From Novosphingobium sp. FSW06-99 (GTDB lineage: Bacteria; Pseudomonadota; Alphaproteobacteria; Sphingomonadales; Sphingomonadaceae), in NCBI RefSeq assembly GCF_001519065.1, contig NZ_KQ954251.1, positions 62,001-126,000 on the forward strand: 64,000 nucleotides of DNA, given 5' to 3'. Of the stretch, positions 50,091 to 59,723 are shown piece by piece. Made by a program: the position numbers and the translations under genes. The notes under the pieces were generated by a model. It made no database searches. It was not told where the DNA came from and was given only the letters and a program-made list of their open reading frames with translations. How positions within the stretch are numbered: position 1 is the stretch's first letter; the number at the start of each line of letters is the position of its first letter.

Positions 50091-51455
50091 ATGGCCAAAC
50101 CCAAACGCCGCTATGTCTGCCAGGCCTGTGGCAGCGTCTCCAACCGCTGGCAGGGGCAATGCCCCGATTGTGCCGAATGGAACACGCTGACCGAAGAGGC
50201 GCCGGAAACGGTGTTTTCGGCGCGGCATGATCTGTCGGGCGGGGGGCGCAAGGTGCAGTTCGTGCCGCTCGACCATCCGGTTGAATTGCCGCCGCGTCGC
50301 CGCACCGGTCTGGCCGAGTTCGATCGTGCGCTGGGCGGCGGGCTGGTCGCCGGGTCGGCGGTGCTGATGGGGGGCGATCCCGGTATCGGCAAATCGACGC
50401 TGTTGCTGCAGGCGGCGGCCAACATGGCGCAGGCTGGCGCGCGCGCGGTTTATATCAGCGGAGAAGAAGCCTCGGACCAGGTGCGGCTGCGCGCCGGCCG
50501 GTTGGGACTGGGGACGGCGCCGCTGCTGCTCGCCTCGGCCACATCGGTGCGCGATATCCTGACCACGCTGGCAGCGATGGAGCCGCCCGCGCTGGTGGTG
50601 ATCGATTCGATCCAGACCATGCATTCCGATCAGATCGAGGGCGCGCCCGGCACCGTCAGCCAGGTGCGCGCCTGCGCCTTCGAACTGATCCGCTATGCCA
50701 AGGACAGCGGCGCGGCGGTCGTGCTGGTCGGCCATGTGACCAAGGATGGCACGATCGCGGGGCCGCGCGTGCTTGAACACATGGTCGATGTGGTGATGAG
50801 TTTCGAAGGCGAGCGCAGCCATCAATATCGCATTCTGCGCGCGCTGAAAAACCGGTTTGGCGCGATTGATGAAATCGGCGTGTTCGCGATGGCTGGGGCA
50901 GGGCTGGAGGAAGTTGGCAATCCTTCGCTGCTGTTCCTGTCGGGGCGCAGCGATCCGGTGCCGGGCAGCGCGGTGTTTCCCGCGCTCGAAGGCACGCGCC
51001 CGGTGCTGGTCGAGATTCAGGCGCTGACGGTGCGGCTGGCCAGTGGCGCCACGCCGCGGCGCGCGGTGGTGGGGTGGGACAGCGGCCGGCTGGCGATGCT
51101 GCTGGCCGTGCTCGAAGCGCGCTGTGGGCTCAATTTCTCGTCAGCGGAAGTCTATCTCAATGTCGCGGGGGGCTATCGCCTGACCGATCCCGCCGCCGAT
51201 CTGGCGGTGGCCGCCGCGCTGGTATCGGCGCTGTCCGACCGGCCCTTGCCGGCCGAGGCAGTGTGGTTCGGCGAAGTGTCGCTGGCGGGCGAAGTGCGCC
51301 CGGTTGCCCATGCCGCGATCCGCTGTCGCGAAGCGGCCAAGCTGGGCTTTGCGCGCACGTTCGGCCCTTCCGGGGTCGATGCCGAGGGCGGCGCACGCCA
51401 CACCGGGCTGACGCTGCTGCCAAATCTCGTTGACCGCATAATTGGCGCAGATTAG
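50091..51455 (+). CDS. radA: DNA repair protein RadA
   Basis: A 454-residue RecA-like branch-migration ATPase: N-terminal zinc finger C10-x2-C13 ... C24-x2-C27, Walker A GGDPGIGKST (94-103), the RadA-specific KNRFG motif (ALKNRFGAIDEIGVF), and a C-terminal Lon-like domain. It processes recombination intermediates. First in the run radA-cvpA-NifU-like-alr. Confidence 0.96.
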   Translation: MAKPKRRYVCQACGSVSNRWQGQCPDCAEWNTLTEEAPETVFSARHDLSGGGRKVQFVPLDHPVELPPRRRTGLAEFDRALGGGLVAGSAVLMGGDPGIGKSTLLLQAAANMAQAGARAVYISGEEASDQVRLRAGRLGLGTAPLLLASATSVRDILTTLAAMEPPALVVIDSIQTMHSDQIEGAPGTVSQVRACAFELIRYAKDSGAAVVLVGHVTKDGTIAGPRVLEHMVDVVMSFEGERSHQYRILRALKNRFGAIDEIGVFAMAGAGLEEVGNPSLLFLSGRSDPVPGSAVFPALEGTRPVLVEIQALTVRLASGATPRRAVVGWDSGRLAMLLAVLEARCGLNFSSAEVYLNVAGGYRLTDPAADLAVAAALVSALSDRPLPAEAVWFGEVSLAGEVRPVAHAAIRCREAAKLGFARTFGPSGVDAEGGARHTGLTLLPNLVDRIIGAD

Positions 51456-51464
51456 GTCGGCCCC

Positions 51465-52097
51465 ATGACCGGCTTTGACTATATCGTTTTCCTGATCGTC
51501 GGGCTGTGCGCGATATCCGGCTTTTTTCGCGGGTTTGTCGAAGAAGTGCTGTCGCTCGCGGCCTGGTGTGTCGCGTTGTTGGCGGTGCATTACGGGCATG
51601 CCGCGCTCACCGGCTTTTTGATGACCTGGGTGCACAGCGAAACCGGCGCGGGCGTGCTGGCGTTTGGCCTGCTACTGGCGGTGCCCTATTTCGGCACAAA
51701 GCTGCTGGCGCGTCAGCTTGGCAATGCCAGCCGGGCCTCTACGCTGGGGCCGATCGATCGCGTGCTGGGGTTCGGCTTTGGCGCGATCAAGGGCTTTGTG
51801 ATCATGGTCCTGGCCTTTTCGCTGCTGGTGTTTGCCTATGACGTGGTGTGGGGGCCAAAGGGGCGCCCGGACTGGATCAAGGACGGGCGGACTTATCCCT
51901 TTCTCAACGCGGCCAGCGATGAATTGATGTCGCTGGTTGCCCAGCGGCGCAGCGATGCGGTCAATTCCGCGCGCAGCCATGCCGAAGATGCCGCCATCGA
52001 TGCGGTGGCAAACGATACGCCCAGCCCGACCCCGACGCACCCGACGTCGACGCACAGGGCGCATCGCCACCATCCGATCAAAGCCATCGACGAATGA
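51465..52097 (+). CDS. cvpA: CvpA family membrane protein
   Basis: A 210-residue protein with four hydrophobic helices (YIVFLIVGLCAISGFFRGF, AAWCVALLAVHYGHAAL, GVLAFGLLLAVPYFG, GFVIMVLAFSLLVFAYDVV) and the CvpA motif DRVLGFGFGAIKGF. The tail is polar and Thr/Pro/His-rich. Related proteins influence envelope integrity. It overlaps the next gene by 4 bases. Confidence 0.88.
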   Translation: MTGFDYIVFLIVGLCAISGFFRGFVEEVLSLAAWCVALLAVHYGHAALTGFLMTWVHSETGAGVLAFGLLLAVPYFGTKLLARQLGNASRASTLGPIDRVLGFGFGAIKGFVIMVLAFSLLVFAYDVVWGPKGRPDWIKDGRTYPFLNAASDELMSLVAQRRSDAVNSARSHAEDAAIDAVANDTPSPTPTHPTSTHRAHRHHPIKAIDE

Positions 52098-52528
52098 CCG
52101 CAGCGCGCGGGGCCACGCTCTATACGCCCGCCATTCTGGCGGCGGCGACGGGGTTGTCGGCCTGGCCCTGGAATGATGCGCTACCATTGCAGGGTTCGGC
52201 GCGCTCGCGCACGTGCGGCTCCACCCTGACGATCGGGCTGGCGCTCGATGATGCGCGCCGCATCGCCGCGATCGGCATCCGGGCACAGGCCTGCGCGATT
52301 GGCCAGGCCGCGGCCAATGCCTTTGCCGGTCATGCCATGGGGCAGGGCCGGGCCCAGATCGCTGGCATACGCGCGGCGCTGACGGCATGGCTGGCGGGCG
52401 AGAGCGATCTGCCCGAATGGCCGGGGCTCGACGTGATTGCCGCCGCGCGGGACTATCCCTCGCGCCATGGCGCGATCGTGCTGGCGTGGGATGCGGCGCT
52501 TGTCGCGCTGGGCGATCCGGCCGCCTGA
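52094..52528 (+). CDS. NifU/SufU-like iron-sulfur cluster scaffold-type protein
   Basis: A 144-residue protein starting MTAARGATLYTPAILAAATGL. It keeps the order of the NifU N-terminal domain: SRTCGSTLTIGLALDD with one Cys, then QACAIGQAAANAFAGHAMG with a second, but the third cysteine expected near the C-terminus is missing (PEWPGLDVIAAARDYPSRHGAIVLAW). It may be a variant that does not hold a cluster alone. Packed between cvpA and alr. Confidence 0.75.
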   Translation: MTAARGATLYTPAILAAATGLSAWPWNDALPLQGSARSRTCGSTLTIGLALDDARRIAAIGIRAQACAIGQAAANAFAGHAMGQGRAQIAGIRAALTAWLAGESDLPEWPGLDVIAAARDYPSRHGAIVLAWDAALVALGDPAA

Positions 52529-52529
52529 C

Positions 52530-53588
52530 GTGACGGCATTGCCCCCTCTGCCCGCATCGCCGCTGCGCTTGCGGCTAGATGGCGATGCGCTTGCCGCCAA
52601 CTGGCGTGCGCTCGACACGTTGAGCGGCGCGGCGCGGGCCGGGGCGGCGGTCAAGGCCGATGCCTATGGGCTGGGCGCGGGGCAGGTCGTACCGGTGCTG
52701 GCGGCGGCGGGCTGTCGCGACTGGTTTGTGGCGCACTGGCGCGAAGTGCCCGATGTGATTGCGCATGTCCCGGCTGCGGCGATTGCCGTGCTGCACGGGC
52801 CGCTGACCGACGCCGATGTGGCCTTTGCGCAGGCCACCGGGGTGCGCCCGGTGCTCAATTCGCTGGCGCAGGCGCGGCGCTGGCTGGCGGGCGGGGGCGG
52901 GCCGTGCCATGTCATGGTCGATACCGGGATCAGCCGTCTGGGCCTGGCCATGGCCGAACTGGGCGATCCGCTGCTTGGTGAGCTCGATATCGATCTGTGC
53001 CTCAGCCATCTCGCCAGCGCGGACGAGGACGTACCGCAAAATGCGCAGCAACTGGGACGCTTTGCCACGGTGCGTGCGGCGATCAGCGCGCGTCGGTACA
53101 GCCTGGCCAACAGCGCCGGGATCGCGCTGGGCGCAGATTATCATGCCGATCTGACGCGGCCCGGCATTGCGCTTTATGGCGGGGTGGTGCGGCGCGAACT
53201 GGCCGGATTGGTGCGGCGGGTGGCCTGGCCCGAAGCGGCGGTGCTGCAACTGCGCGACCTCGCAGCGGGCGATGCGGTAGGGTACAACGCGACATTCGTC
53301 GCCCAGCGCGCGATGCGGCTGGCGGTGGTGGCGCTTGGCTATGCCGATGGGTATCTGCGGTGCTGGTCGAACCGGGGCGGTTTTCGCCACGGGCCGGCGC
53401 ACTTGCCGGTGGTCGGCCGGGTGTCGATGGATCTGACCGCGATCGATGTGTCTGCTGCGCCCGATCTGCGCGAAGGCGACTGGCTGACGCTCGATTACGA
53501 CTTGCCCGGCGCCGCCGCACAAAGCGGCCTGTCGCAGTATGAACTGCTCACTCTGCTGCACCGGCGTTTCGCAAGAAACGGGGTATAA
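52530..53588 (+). CDS. alr: Alanine racemase
   Basis: A 352-residue PLP enzyme: Lys42 in VKADAYGLG binds PLP, VDTGISRLGL and LANSAGIALG are family blocks, and the catalytic Tyr lies in GYNATFVAQRAMRLA, with GRVSMDLTAIDV following. It makes D-alanine for peptidoglycan. The GTG at 52530 starts one base after the NifU-like gene's stop; an open frame continues upstream but belongs to that gene's shadow. Confidence 0.93.
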   Translation: MTALPPLPASPLRLRLDGDALAANWRALDTLSGAARAGAAVKADAYGLGAGQVVPVLAAAGCRDWFVAHWREVPDVIAHVPAAAIAVLHGPLTDADVAFAQATGVRPVLNSLAQARRWLAGGGGPCHVMVDTGISRLGLAMAELGDPLLGELDIDLCLSHLASADEDVPQNAQQLGRFATVRAAISARRYSLANSAGIALGADYHADLTRPGIALYGGVVRRELAGLVRRVAWPEAAVLQLRDLAAGDAVGYNATFVAQRAMRLAVVALGYADGYLRCWSNRGGFRHGPAHLPVVGRVSMDLTAIDVSAAPDLREGDWLTLDYDLPGAAAQSGLSQYELLTLLHRRFARNGV

Positions 53589-53673
53589 TCCAATGTGCAC
53601 ACAAGTCTTGTTGCATTGCCCATACTGCGCCTGCTAACCTGGTCCGTAACCATAAATTCGGGGGCGTGACTCG

Positions 53674-54231
53674 ATGGCGAATGCGGCGAAAGACGGCGAA
53701 ACGGTCATCATCAAGAAGTACGCCAATCGGCGTTTGTACAATACCCGCACCAGCAGCTATATCACGCTCGATCACCTGGCCCAGATGGTCAAGGACAACG
53801 TCGAGTTTCAGGTGATCGATGCCAAGACCGGGGCCGATCTTACCCACACCATCCTCACCCAGATCATCATGGATGAAGAAGCCGGTGGCAGCCAGATGCT
53901 GCCGACCAACTTCCTGCGCCAGTTGATTTCGATGTACGGCAATTCGATGCAGGCGCTGTTGCCCGGCTATCTCGAAGCGTCGATGGAACATTTCCGCGAA
54001 AACCAGGTCAAGCTGCGCAAGGCGATCGAAGACAGCATCGGTGCCAACCCGCTGGCGCAGATTGCCCAGCGCAACATGGAAATTTTCAAGGCTGCCGCAA
54101 CCGCGTTCGTGCCGGGCGCGGCCGCAGCCGCCAGCACCGAAAAGGCCGCACCGGCCGACACCGACGAGTTGTCCACGCTGCGCAGCCAGGTCGAGGAAAT
54201 GCAGAAGAAGCTCGACAAGCTGGTGAAGTAG
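53674..54231 (+). CDS. phaR: Polyhydroxyalkanoate synthesis regulator PhaR
   Basis: A 185-residue protein with the PhaR N-terminal DNA-binding domain (VIIKKYANRRLYNTRTSSYITLDHLAQMVKD), the PHB-accumulation domain (GSQMLPTNFLRQLISMYGNSMQ) and a C-terminal coiled coil (LRSQVEEMQKKLDKLVK). It represses phasin and PHA genes until polymer forms. No phaC or phasin gene is in the window. Confidence 0.93.
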   Translation: MANAAKDGETVIIKKYANRRLYNTRTSSYITLDHLAQMVKDNVEFQVIDAKTGADLTHTILTQIIMDEEAGGSQMLPTNFLRQLISMYGNSMQALLPGYLEASMEHFRENQVKLRKAIEDSIGANPLAQIAQRNMEIFKAAATAFVPGAAAAASTEKAAPADTDELSTLRSQVEEMQKKLDKLVK

Positions 54232-54279
54232 CGCGCCGGACGCTTGCCCGAATCTGCATGCGCCCCTAACCGGGGGCGC

Positions 54280-55833
54280 ATGACCAGCATCAAACATGCG
54301 CTGCCGGTGACGCGCGCCGAAGATTTTGCCCAGTGGTACCAGGCGGTGATCGCCGAAGCCGAACTCGCCGAAGAATCCGGCGTGCGCGGATGTATGGTGA
54401 TCAAGCCGTGGGGCTATGGCATCTGGGAACGCATCCAGAAACTGATGGACGAACGCATCAAGGATGCAGGCGTCGACAACTGCTATTTCCCGCTGTTCAT
54501 TCCGCTGTCGTTCTTTGCCAAAGAGGCCGAGCACGTCGACGGGTTTGCCAAGGAAATGGCGGTGGTCACGCATCATCGTCTGATCGGGGATGGCGAAGGC
54601 GGGCTGATCCCCGATCCGGAGGCCAAACTGGAAGAGCCGCTGGTCGTGCGGCCCACCTCGGAAACGGTGATCGGCGCGGCAATGGCGCGCTGGATCCAGT
54701 CGTGGCGCGATCTGCCGATGCTGACCAACCAGTGGGCCAATGTGGTGCGCTGGGAAATGCGCACGCGGATGTTCCTGCGCACCAGCGAATTCCTCTGGCA
54801 GGAAGGCCACACCGCGCACGCCGACGAGGCCGACGCGATGACTGAAACGCTGCGCGCGCTGGAAATGTACCGCAGCTTTGCCGAAGACGTGCTGGCCTTG
54901 CCGGTGGTGGCCGGGCCAAAGCCCGAAAATGAACGCTTTCCCGGCGCGGTCGAGACATTTTCGATCGAGGCAATGATGCAGGACGGCAAGGCGCTGCAGG
55001 CCGGCACCTCGCACTATCTGGGCACCACGTTCTCGACCGCGGCGGGCATCCGCTATCAGGACAAGCAGGGCCAGCAGGCGCTGTGCCACACCACCAGTTG
55101 GGGCGTGTCGACGCGGCTGATCGGCGGGGTGATCATGACCCATGGCGATGACGACGGATTGCGCACGCCGCCGCAAGTCGCCCCGCATCAGGTGGTGATC
55201 CTGCCGATGCTGCGCGACAACGATGGCGATGCGGCACTGCTGGCCTATTGCGAAGGCATCCGTGCCGCATTGGCCGCGCAGACCGTCTATGGCGAGCGCG
55301 TGCGCGTGCTGCTCGACAAGCGGCCGGGCAAGGCCACCGCCAAGCGCTGGGCCTGGGTCAAGAAAGGCGTGCCGCTGGTGCTCGAAATCGGCGGACGCGA
55401 TGCCGAAAACGGCCAGGTTTCGGTGGTGCGCCGCGACCGGCTGTGGCGCGAGGATGGCAAAGTCGATTTTCAGGGGCTGGCGCGCGATGCGTTCCTGGCC
55501 GATGCGACGGCGCAGATCGTCGCCTATGGCGAGGCGCTGCATGCGCAGGCGACCCAGTGGCGCGATGCGCGGATCGAACGCGGGATCACCGATCTGGCCG
55601 GGCTGACCGCCTATTTCGCCGACGAGCGCGAACAGTCGGCGCTGGCACCGGGCTGGGTCGAACTGGGCTGGTCGCGCCCGACCGGGCCCGCGCTCGACAA
55701 AGTGGTCGAACAGTTGAAGGCACTGAAACTGACCATCCGCAACACGCCGCTGAATGCGCCCAAGCCCGAGGGCACGTGCCCGTTCACCGGCGAGCCGGCG
55801 GTCGAAACGATCCTGGTTGCGCGCGCCTATTGA
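54280..55833 (+). CDS. proS: Prolyl-tRNA synthetase (short type)
   Basis: A 517-residue class II synthetase of the eukaryote/archaeal-like short form without the bacterial editing insertion: RGCMVIKPWGYGIWERIQ, motif 2 region RWEMRTRMFLRTSEFLWQEGHTAHA, motif 3 TTSWGVSTRLIGGVIMTHGDD, and a C-terminal zinc-like domain. ATG at 54280; an open frame starts earlier at 54244 without similarity. Confidence 0.95.
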   Translation: MTSIKHALPVTRAEDFAQWYQAVIAEAELAEESGVRGCMVIKPWGYGIWERIQKLMDERIKDAGVDNCYFPLFIPLSFFAKEAEHVDGFAKEMAVVTHHRLIGDGEGGLIPDPEAKLEEPLVVRPTSETVIGAAMARWIQSWRDLPMLTNQWANVVRWEMRTRMFLRTSEFLWQEGHTAHADEADAMTETLRALEMYRSFAEDVLALPVVAGPKPENERFPGAVETFSIEAMMQDGKALQAGTSHYLGTTFSTAAGIRYQDKQGQQALCHTTSWGVSTRLIGGVIMTHGDDDGLRTPPQVAPHQVVILPMLRDNDGDAALLAYCEGIRAALAAQTVYGERVRVLLDKRPGKATAKRWAWVKKGVPLVLEIGGRDAENGQVSVVRRDRLWREDGKVDFQGLARDAFLADATAQIVAYGEALHAQATQWRDARIERGITDLAGLTAYFADEREQSALAPGWVELGWSRPTGPALDKVVEQLKALKLTIRNTPLNAPKPEGTCPFTGEPAVETILVARAY

Positions 55834-55884
55834 TTGTCCAAACTGGCGGCTTGCCGTGATCTGGCGGGGCGCTAGTCTGGGGGC

Positions 55885-57177
55885 ATGAAAACAGCGCTTT
55901 GTCTCGCCGCCGTGCTGCTGGCCGGCCCCGCCATCGCTGCCCCGGCCGATGATGTGTCGGCTGCGCGCATGAAGGCACGCGTGGAACAGCTTGTGGCATT
56001 CGGTACGCGTCACACGCTGTCATCGCCCGATGATCCCAAACGCGGGATTGGCGCTGCACGGATCTGGGCCGAGGCGCAGTTTCAGGCGGACTGCGGCGAT
56101 GCGGTGCAGATTGTCAAACCCGAAACCATGGTCAGCGGCGAGCGGATACCGCACCCTGTCCGGCTGGTCGATGTTGTCGCCATCCAGCGCGGGACAGAAC
56201 GCCCTGACGAAGTGGTGATTGTCGAAGGCCATCTCGACAGCCGCCGCAGCGACCCGATGGACGCCACCGGCGACGCGCCGGGTGCCAACGACGATGGATC
56301 GGGCACGGCGCTGGTGCTGGAGGCGGCGCACGTGCTGTGCCACCGCCAATTTGCCGGCACCATCGTCTATGCCGTTGTCTCGGGCGAAGAGCAGGGGCTG
56401 TACGGGGGCAAATTGCTGGCCGACTATGCCCGCGCCCGGCACTGGACGGTGAAGGCGGTGCTCAACAACGACATCGTCGGCAATTCGCGCGGGTCCGACG
56501 GCACCGTCGATGGGACCCATATCCGCGTGTTTTCCGAAGGACCGCGCGCCGATGCCGATGCCCGATTGACCAAAGCGCAACGGTTGTACGGCGGCGAAAA
56601 CGACAGCCCGTCGCGCAATCTGTCGCGTTTCATCGCGAGCCTGGCCGATCCGGCGTTCGCGGTGCGGCAGGTCTGGCGCGCCGACCGCATGGGGCGCGGC
56701 GGCGACCATCTGCCGTTCGAAGAAGCCGGCTATCCCGCAGTGCGCTTTACCGTCGCGGTCGAAAACTATGATGGGCAGCATCAGGACGTGCGCAACGCCG
56801 ACGGCCATGCCTATGGCGACACGATCGACAAGATGGATTTCGCCTATCTGGCCAACGTGACCCGGCTCAACGTCCGCGCGCTGGCCGCGCTGGCTGCCGC
56901 GCCGATCCCCCCGGCCGCCGATACCAAAGGCGCGGTGCAGACATTCACCGCGCTCACGTGGAAACCCGTCCCCGGTGCAACGGCTTATGCCGTGTGGCGC
57001 CGCCGCACCGACGCCCCAGGCTGGGATGAAAAAGTGCTGACCACCAGTGCCACCACCGCGCGGCTGGACGGCATGCGCGCCGACGACTGGTTTTTTGGCG
57101 TCAGCGCAATAGCTGCCGACGGCAGCGCCAGCCCGATCGCCTCGGCCCTGCCTGGGGGCGGGTTTGCCGGCCCGTGA
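55885..57177 (+). CDS. Exported M28 family zinc aminopeptidase
   Basis: A 430-residue protein with signal peptide (TALCLAAVLLAGPAIAAP) and an M28 peptidase domain: EGHLDSR (zinc His), GANDDGSGTA (bridging Asp), SGEEQGLYGG (catalytic Glu pair), NNDIVGNS and GRGGDHLPFEEAGYPAVRF (last zinc His). The C-terminal 90 residues resemble a fibronectin type III domain (TFTALTWKPVPGATAYAVWRR). It would trim peptides in the periplasm or outside. Confidence 0.9.
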   Translation: MKTALCLAAVLLAGPAIAAPADDVSAARMKARVEQLVAFGTRHTLSSPDDPKRGIGAARIWAEAQFQADCGDAVQIVKPETMVSGERIPHPVRLVDVVAIQRGTERPDEVVIVEGHLDSRRSDPMDATGDAPGANDDGSGTALVLEAAHVLCHRQFAGTIVYAVVSGEEQGLYGGKLLADYARARHWTVKAVLNNDIVGNSRGSDGTVDGTHIRVFSEGPRADADARLTKAQRLYGGENDSPSRNLSRFIASLADPAFAVRQVWRADRMGRGGDHLPFEEAGYPAVRFTVAVENYDGQHQDVRNADGHAYGDTIDKMDFAYLANVTRLNVRALAALAAAPIPPAADTKGAVQTFTALTWKPVPGATAYAVWRRRTDAPGWDEKVLTTSATTARLDGMRADDWFFGVSAIAADGSASPIASALPGGGFAGP

Positions 57178-57314
57178 TCGTGCCATGATACCTGGAGCAA
57201 GGCGGAGCAGCGCGTCGTTCGCTTGACGACCCGATTGCCGATAGGGGCATGATAGGGCAACAGATTGCGACCAACCGGTTGCAAAGCCGTTGTAACGCGA
57301 GCATTGCGAGGGCA

Positions 57315-59636
57315 ATGATCCGCACGCCACACCCCGCCAAACCGCCCCAGGGCATGCCTTCGCGCCAGCAAGTGCTCGATTTTATCGCGACCAGCGAGGA
57401 ACCTGCTGGAAAGCGCGAAATTGCCAAGGCGTTCGGCCTGAAAGGCACTGAAAAGATCGCGCTGAAGGCGTTGTTGAAAGACATGGCCGAAGAAGGCCTG
57501 ATCGATGGCAACCGCACCGCGTTTCATCGCATGGGCGGGGTGCCGCGTGTGACCGTGTTGCGCGTGATTGAAATCGATGATGGCGATCCGATCGCGGTGC
57601 CCGACAACTGGGCCCCCGACGAACCGATCGCCCCGCCGCGCCTGCGCGTGATCGAACAGCGCGCCAAAGGCGGCCGGGCCAAAGGCAGCGAAGGCGCGGC
57701 CTTGCGCGTGGGCGACCGCGTGCTGGCGCGCAATGAAGAGACCGATGCGGGCTGGACCGCCTATCCGATCAAGAAACTGCCGGCCTCGGCCGACCAGATG
57801 CTGGGCGTGCTGGAATTCGATGGCGCGGGCAAAGGCTGGCTGGCGCCGGTCGACAAGCGCGTGCGCAATGCGGTGCCGGTGGCCGATGCGGGCGGGGCAG
57901 AGGCCGGACAACTGGTGCTGGCCGAGCCCAACGGGCGATCACCGCGCGCCGGGGTGAAAGTCACCGCCGTGCTGGGCGATCCGCTGGCGCCACGCGCGTT
58001 CAGCCTGATCGCCATCCACAAGCACGGCATTCCGTTCGCCTTTCCCGAGGAAGCGATCGAACAGGCGCAGGCTGCTGCGCGTCTGCCGCTGAGCCATGAT
58101 GCGCGCGAGGATCTGACCCATCTGCCGATCGTGGCGATCGACCCGAGCGATGCGCGCGATCACGACGATGCGATCTGGGCCGAACCCGATGGCGAGGGCG
58201 GCTATCGCGCGGTGGTGGCCATCGCCGATGTCAGCTTTTACGTGCGCCCCGGCAGTGCGATCGACCGCGAAGCGCGCAAACGCGGCAATTCGGTCTATTT
58301 CCCCGATCGCGTCGTGCCGATGCTGCCTGAAGTGCTCAGCGCCGATGTCTGCTCGTTGAAGGCCGATGCGCCGCGTGCGGCGATGGCCTGCCACATGACG
58401 ATCGATGCGCAAGGCCGGGTCACTGGCTGGCGGTTTACCCGCGCGCGGGTGCAGATTGCCGAAGTGATCGCCTATGAGGACGCACAGGCGCGGATCGATG
58501 GCGGATCGGCGGGGCCGGTGCTGGAAAACCTGTGGGGCGCCTATCGCCTGCTGGCCAAGGCCCGCGCCGATCGCGACCCGCTCGAACTCGAATTGCCCGA
58601 ACGCCGGGTGATGCTCGATGCGGCGGGACGGATCGCCGAAATCGCGGTGCGCGAACGGCTCGATGCGCATCGCGTGGTCGAGGATTTCATGATTGCCGCC
58701 AATGTTGCCGCAGCCAAGGCGCTGGAGGCGAAAGTGGCGCCAGTGGTCTATCGCATCCACGAAGCGCCGAGCCGTGACAAGCTGATCGCGCTCAAGGACT
58801 ATCTGGCGACATTCGGGCGCAAACTGGCGCTGGGGCAGGTGGTCACGCCTTCGCTGTTCAACCGCATCCTGAAAGACGTCACCGACGAAGCGGAAAAGCT
58901 GCTGGTCATGGAGGCGGTGTTGCGCAGCCAGACGCAGGCCTATTACGGCCCGCGCAACGCCGGGCACTTCGGGCTGAGCCTGGGCAGCTATGCCCATTTC
59001 ACCAGCCCGATCCGGCGCTATTCCGATCTGCTGGTTCACCGCGCGCTGGTCGATGGCTATGGTCTGGAACAGCCGCGCCCGGCGTCCGACAGCGGCGTTC
59101 CGGCCAGCTCTGGACTGGCCGATCGCGATCGCGCCGATCTGGCGCAGATCAGCGAGGCGATCAGCCGTACCGAACGCCGCGCGATGGAGGCCGAACGCGA
59201 AACGATCGACCGCTATGTCGCCGCCTGGCTGTCGGTGCGGGTGGGCGAAGTGTTCGACACGCGGTTGACCGGCGTGCAGAAATTCGGCCTGTTTGCCACG
59301 ATTATCGGACTGGGCGGCGATGGGCTGGTGCCGGTATCGACACTGGGTGCCGAACGCTTTGCCTATGACGAGCGCGGCCAGCGCCTGATCGGCGAACAGA
59401 CCGGCACCGAATTTGCCATCGGCATGATCCTGAAACTGCGCCTGGCCGAAGCCAACCCGTTGACCGGCGCGCTGAAATTCGAACCGGTTGACTTGCATGA
59501 AGGCGCCAGCGGGATCGAACGGCGGGGCACCCATCTGGCCCAGCGCGAGGGGCGCGATGGCAAGCGACCGGGGCACCATCTGGTCGGCAAGCGCGGACGC
59601 CCCGGCAATATCCGCCATCAGGGCCGCAAGCGCTGA
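57315..59636 (+). CDS. rnr: Ribonuclease R
   Basis: A 773-residue 3'-5' exoribonuclease: N-terminal winged helix (SRQQVLDFIATSEEPAGKREIAKAFGLKG), cold-shock domains, RNB domain with DPSDARDHDDAIWAEPDG (metal Asp cluster), SRTERRAMEAERETIDRYVAAWL, S1 domain, and a basic tail (GHHLVGKRGRPGNIRHQGRKR) typical of RNase R. The ATG at 57315 follows GCGAGGG. Confidence 0.94.
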   Translation: MIRTPHPAKPPQGMPSRQQVLDFIATSEEPAGKREIAKAFGLKGTEKIALKALLKDMAEEGLIDGNRTAFHRMGGVPRVTVLRVIEIDDGDPIAVPDNWAPDEPIAPPRLRVIEQRAKGGRAKGSEGAALRVGDRVLARNEETDAGWTAYPIKKLPASADQMLGVLEFDGAGKGWLAPVDKRVRNAVPVADAGGAEAGQLVLAEPNGRSPRAGVKVTAVLGDPLAPRAFSLIAIHKHGIPFAFPEEAIEQAQAAARLPLSHDAREDLTHLPIVAIDPSDARDHDDAIWAEPDGEGGYRAVVAIADVSFYVRPGSAIDREARKRGNSVYFPDRVVPMLPEVLSADVCSLKADAPRAAMACHMTIDAQGRVTGWRFTRARVQIAEVIAYEDAQARIDGGSAGPVLENLWGAYRLLAKARADRDPLELELPERRVMLDAAGRIAEIAVRERLDAHRVVEDFMIAANVAAAKALEAKVAPVVYRIHEAPSRDKLIALKDYLATFGRKLALGQVVTPSLFNRILKDVTDEAEKLLVMEAVLRSQTQAYYGPRNAGHFGLSLGSYAHFTSPIRRYSDLLVHRALVDGYGLEQPRPASDSGVPASSGLADRDRADLAQISEAISRTERRAMEAERETIDRYVAAWLSVRVGEVFDTRLTGVQKFGLFATIIGLGGDGLVPVSTLGAERFAYDERGQRLIGEQTGTEFAIGMILKLRLAEANPLTGALKFEPVDLHEGASGIERRGTHLAQREGRDGKRPGHHLVGKRGRPGNIRHQGRKR

Positions 59637-59643
59637 TCGCCTG

Positions 59644-59665
59644 ATCCTCCCCGTGCCGGGAGGAT
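59644..59665. terminator. Hairpin between rnr and dnaE
   Basis: ATCCTCCC (59644-59651) and GGGAGGAT (59658-59665) form a perfect 8-bp stem with a 6-base loop after the rnr stop. No T-run follows. Its sequence matches the end motifs of the 32062-32258 repeat, so it may be a single unit of that family. Confidence 0.5.
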
Positions 59666-59723
59666 AACTTGTGGCTAACCTTGGCCTGCGTATTTCTGTT
59701 TCGGACGGTGCCGGCTTATATCG

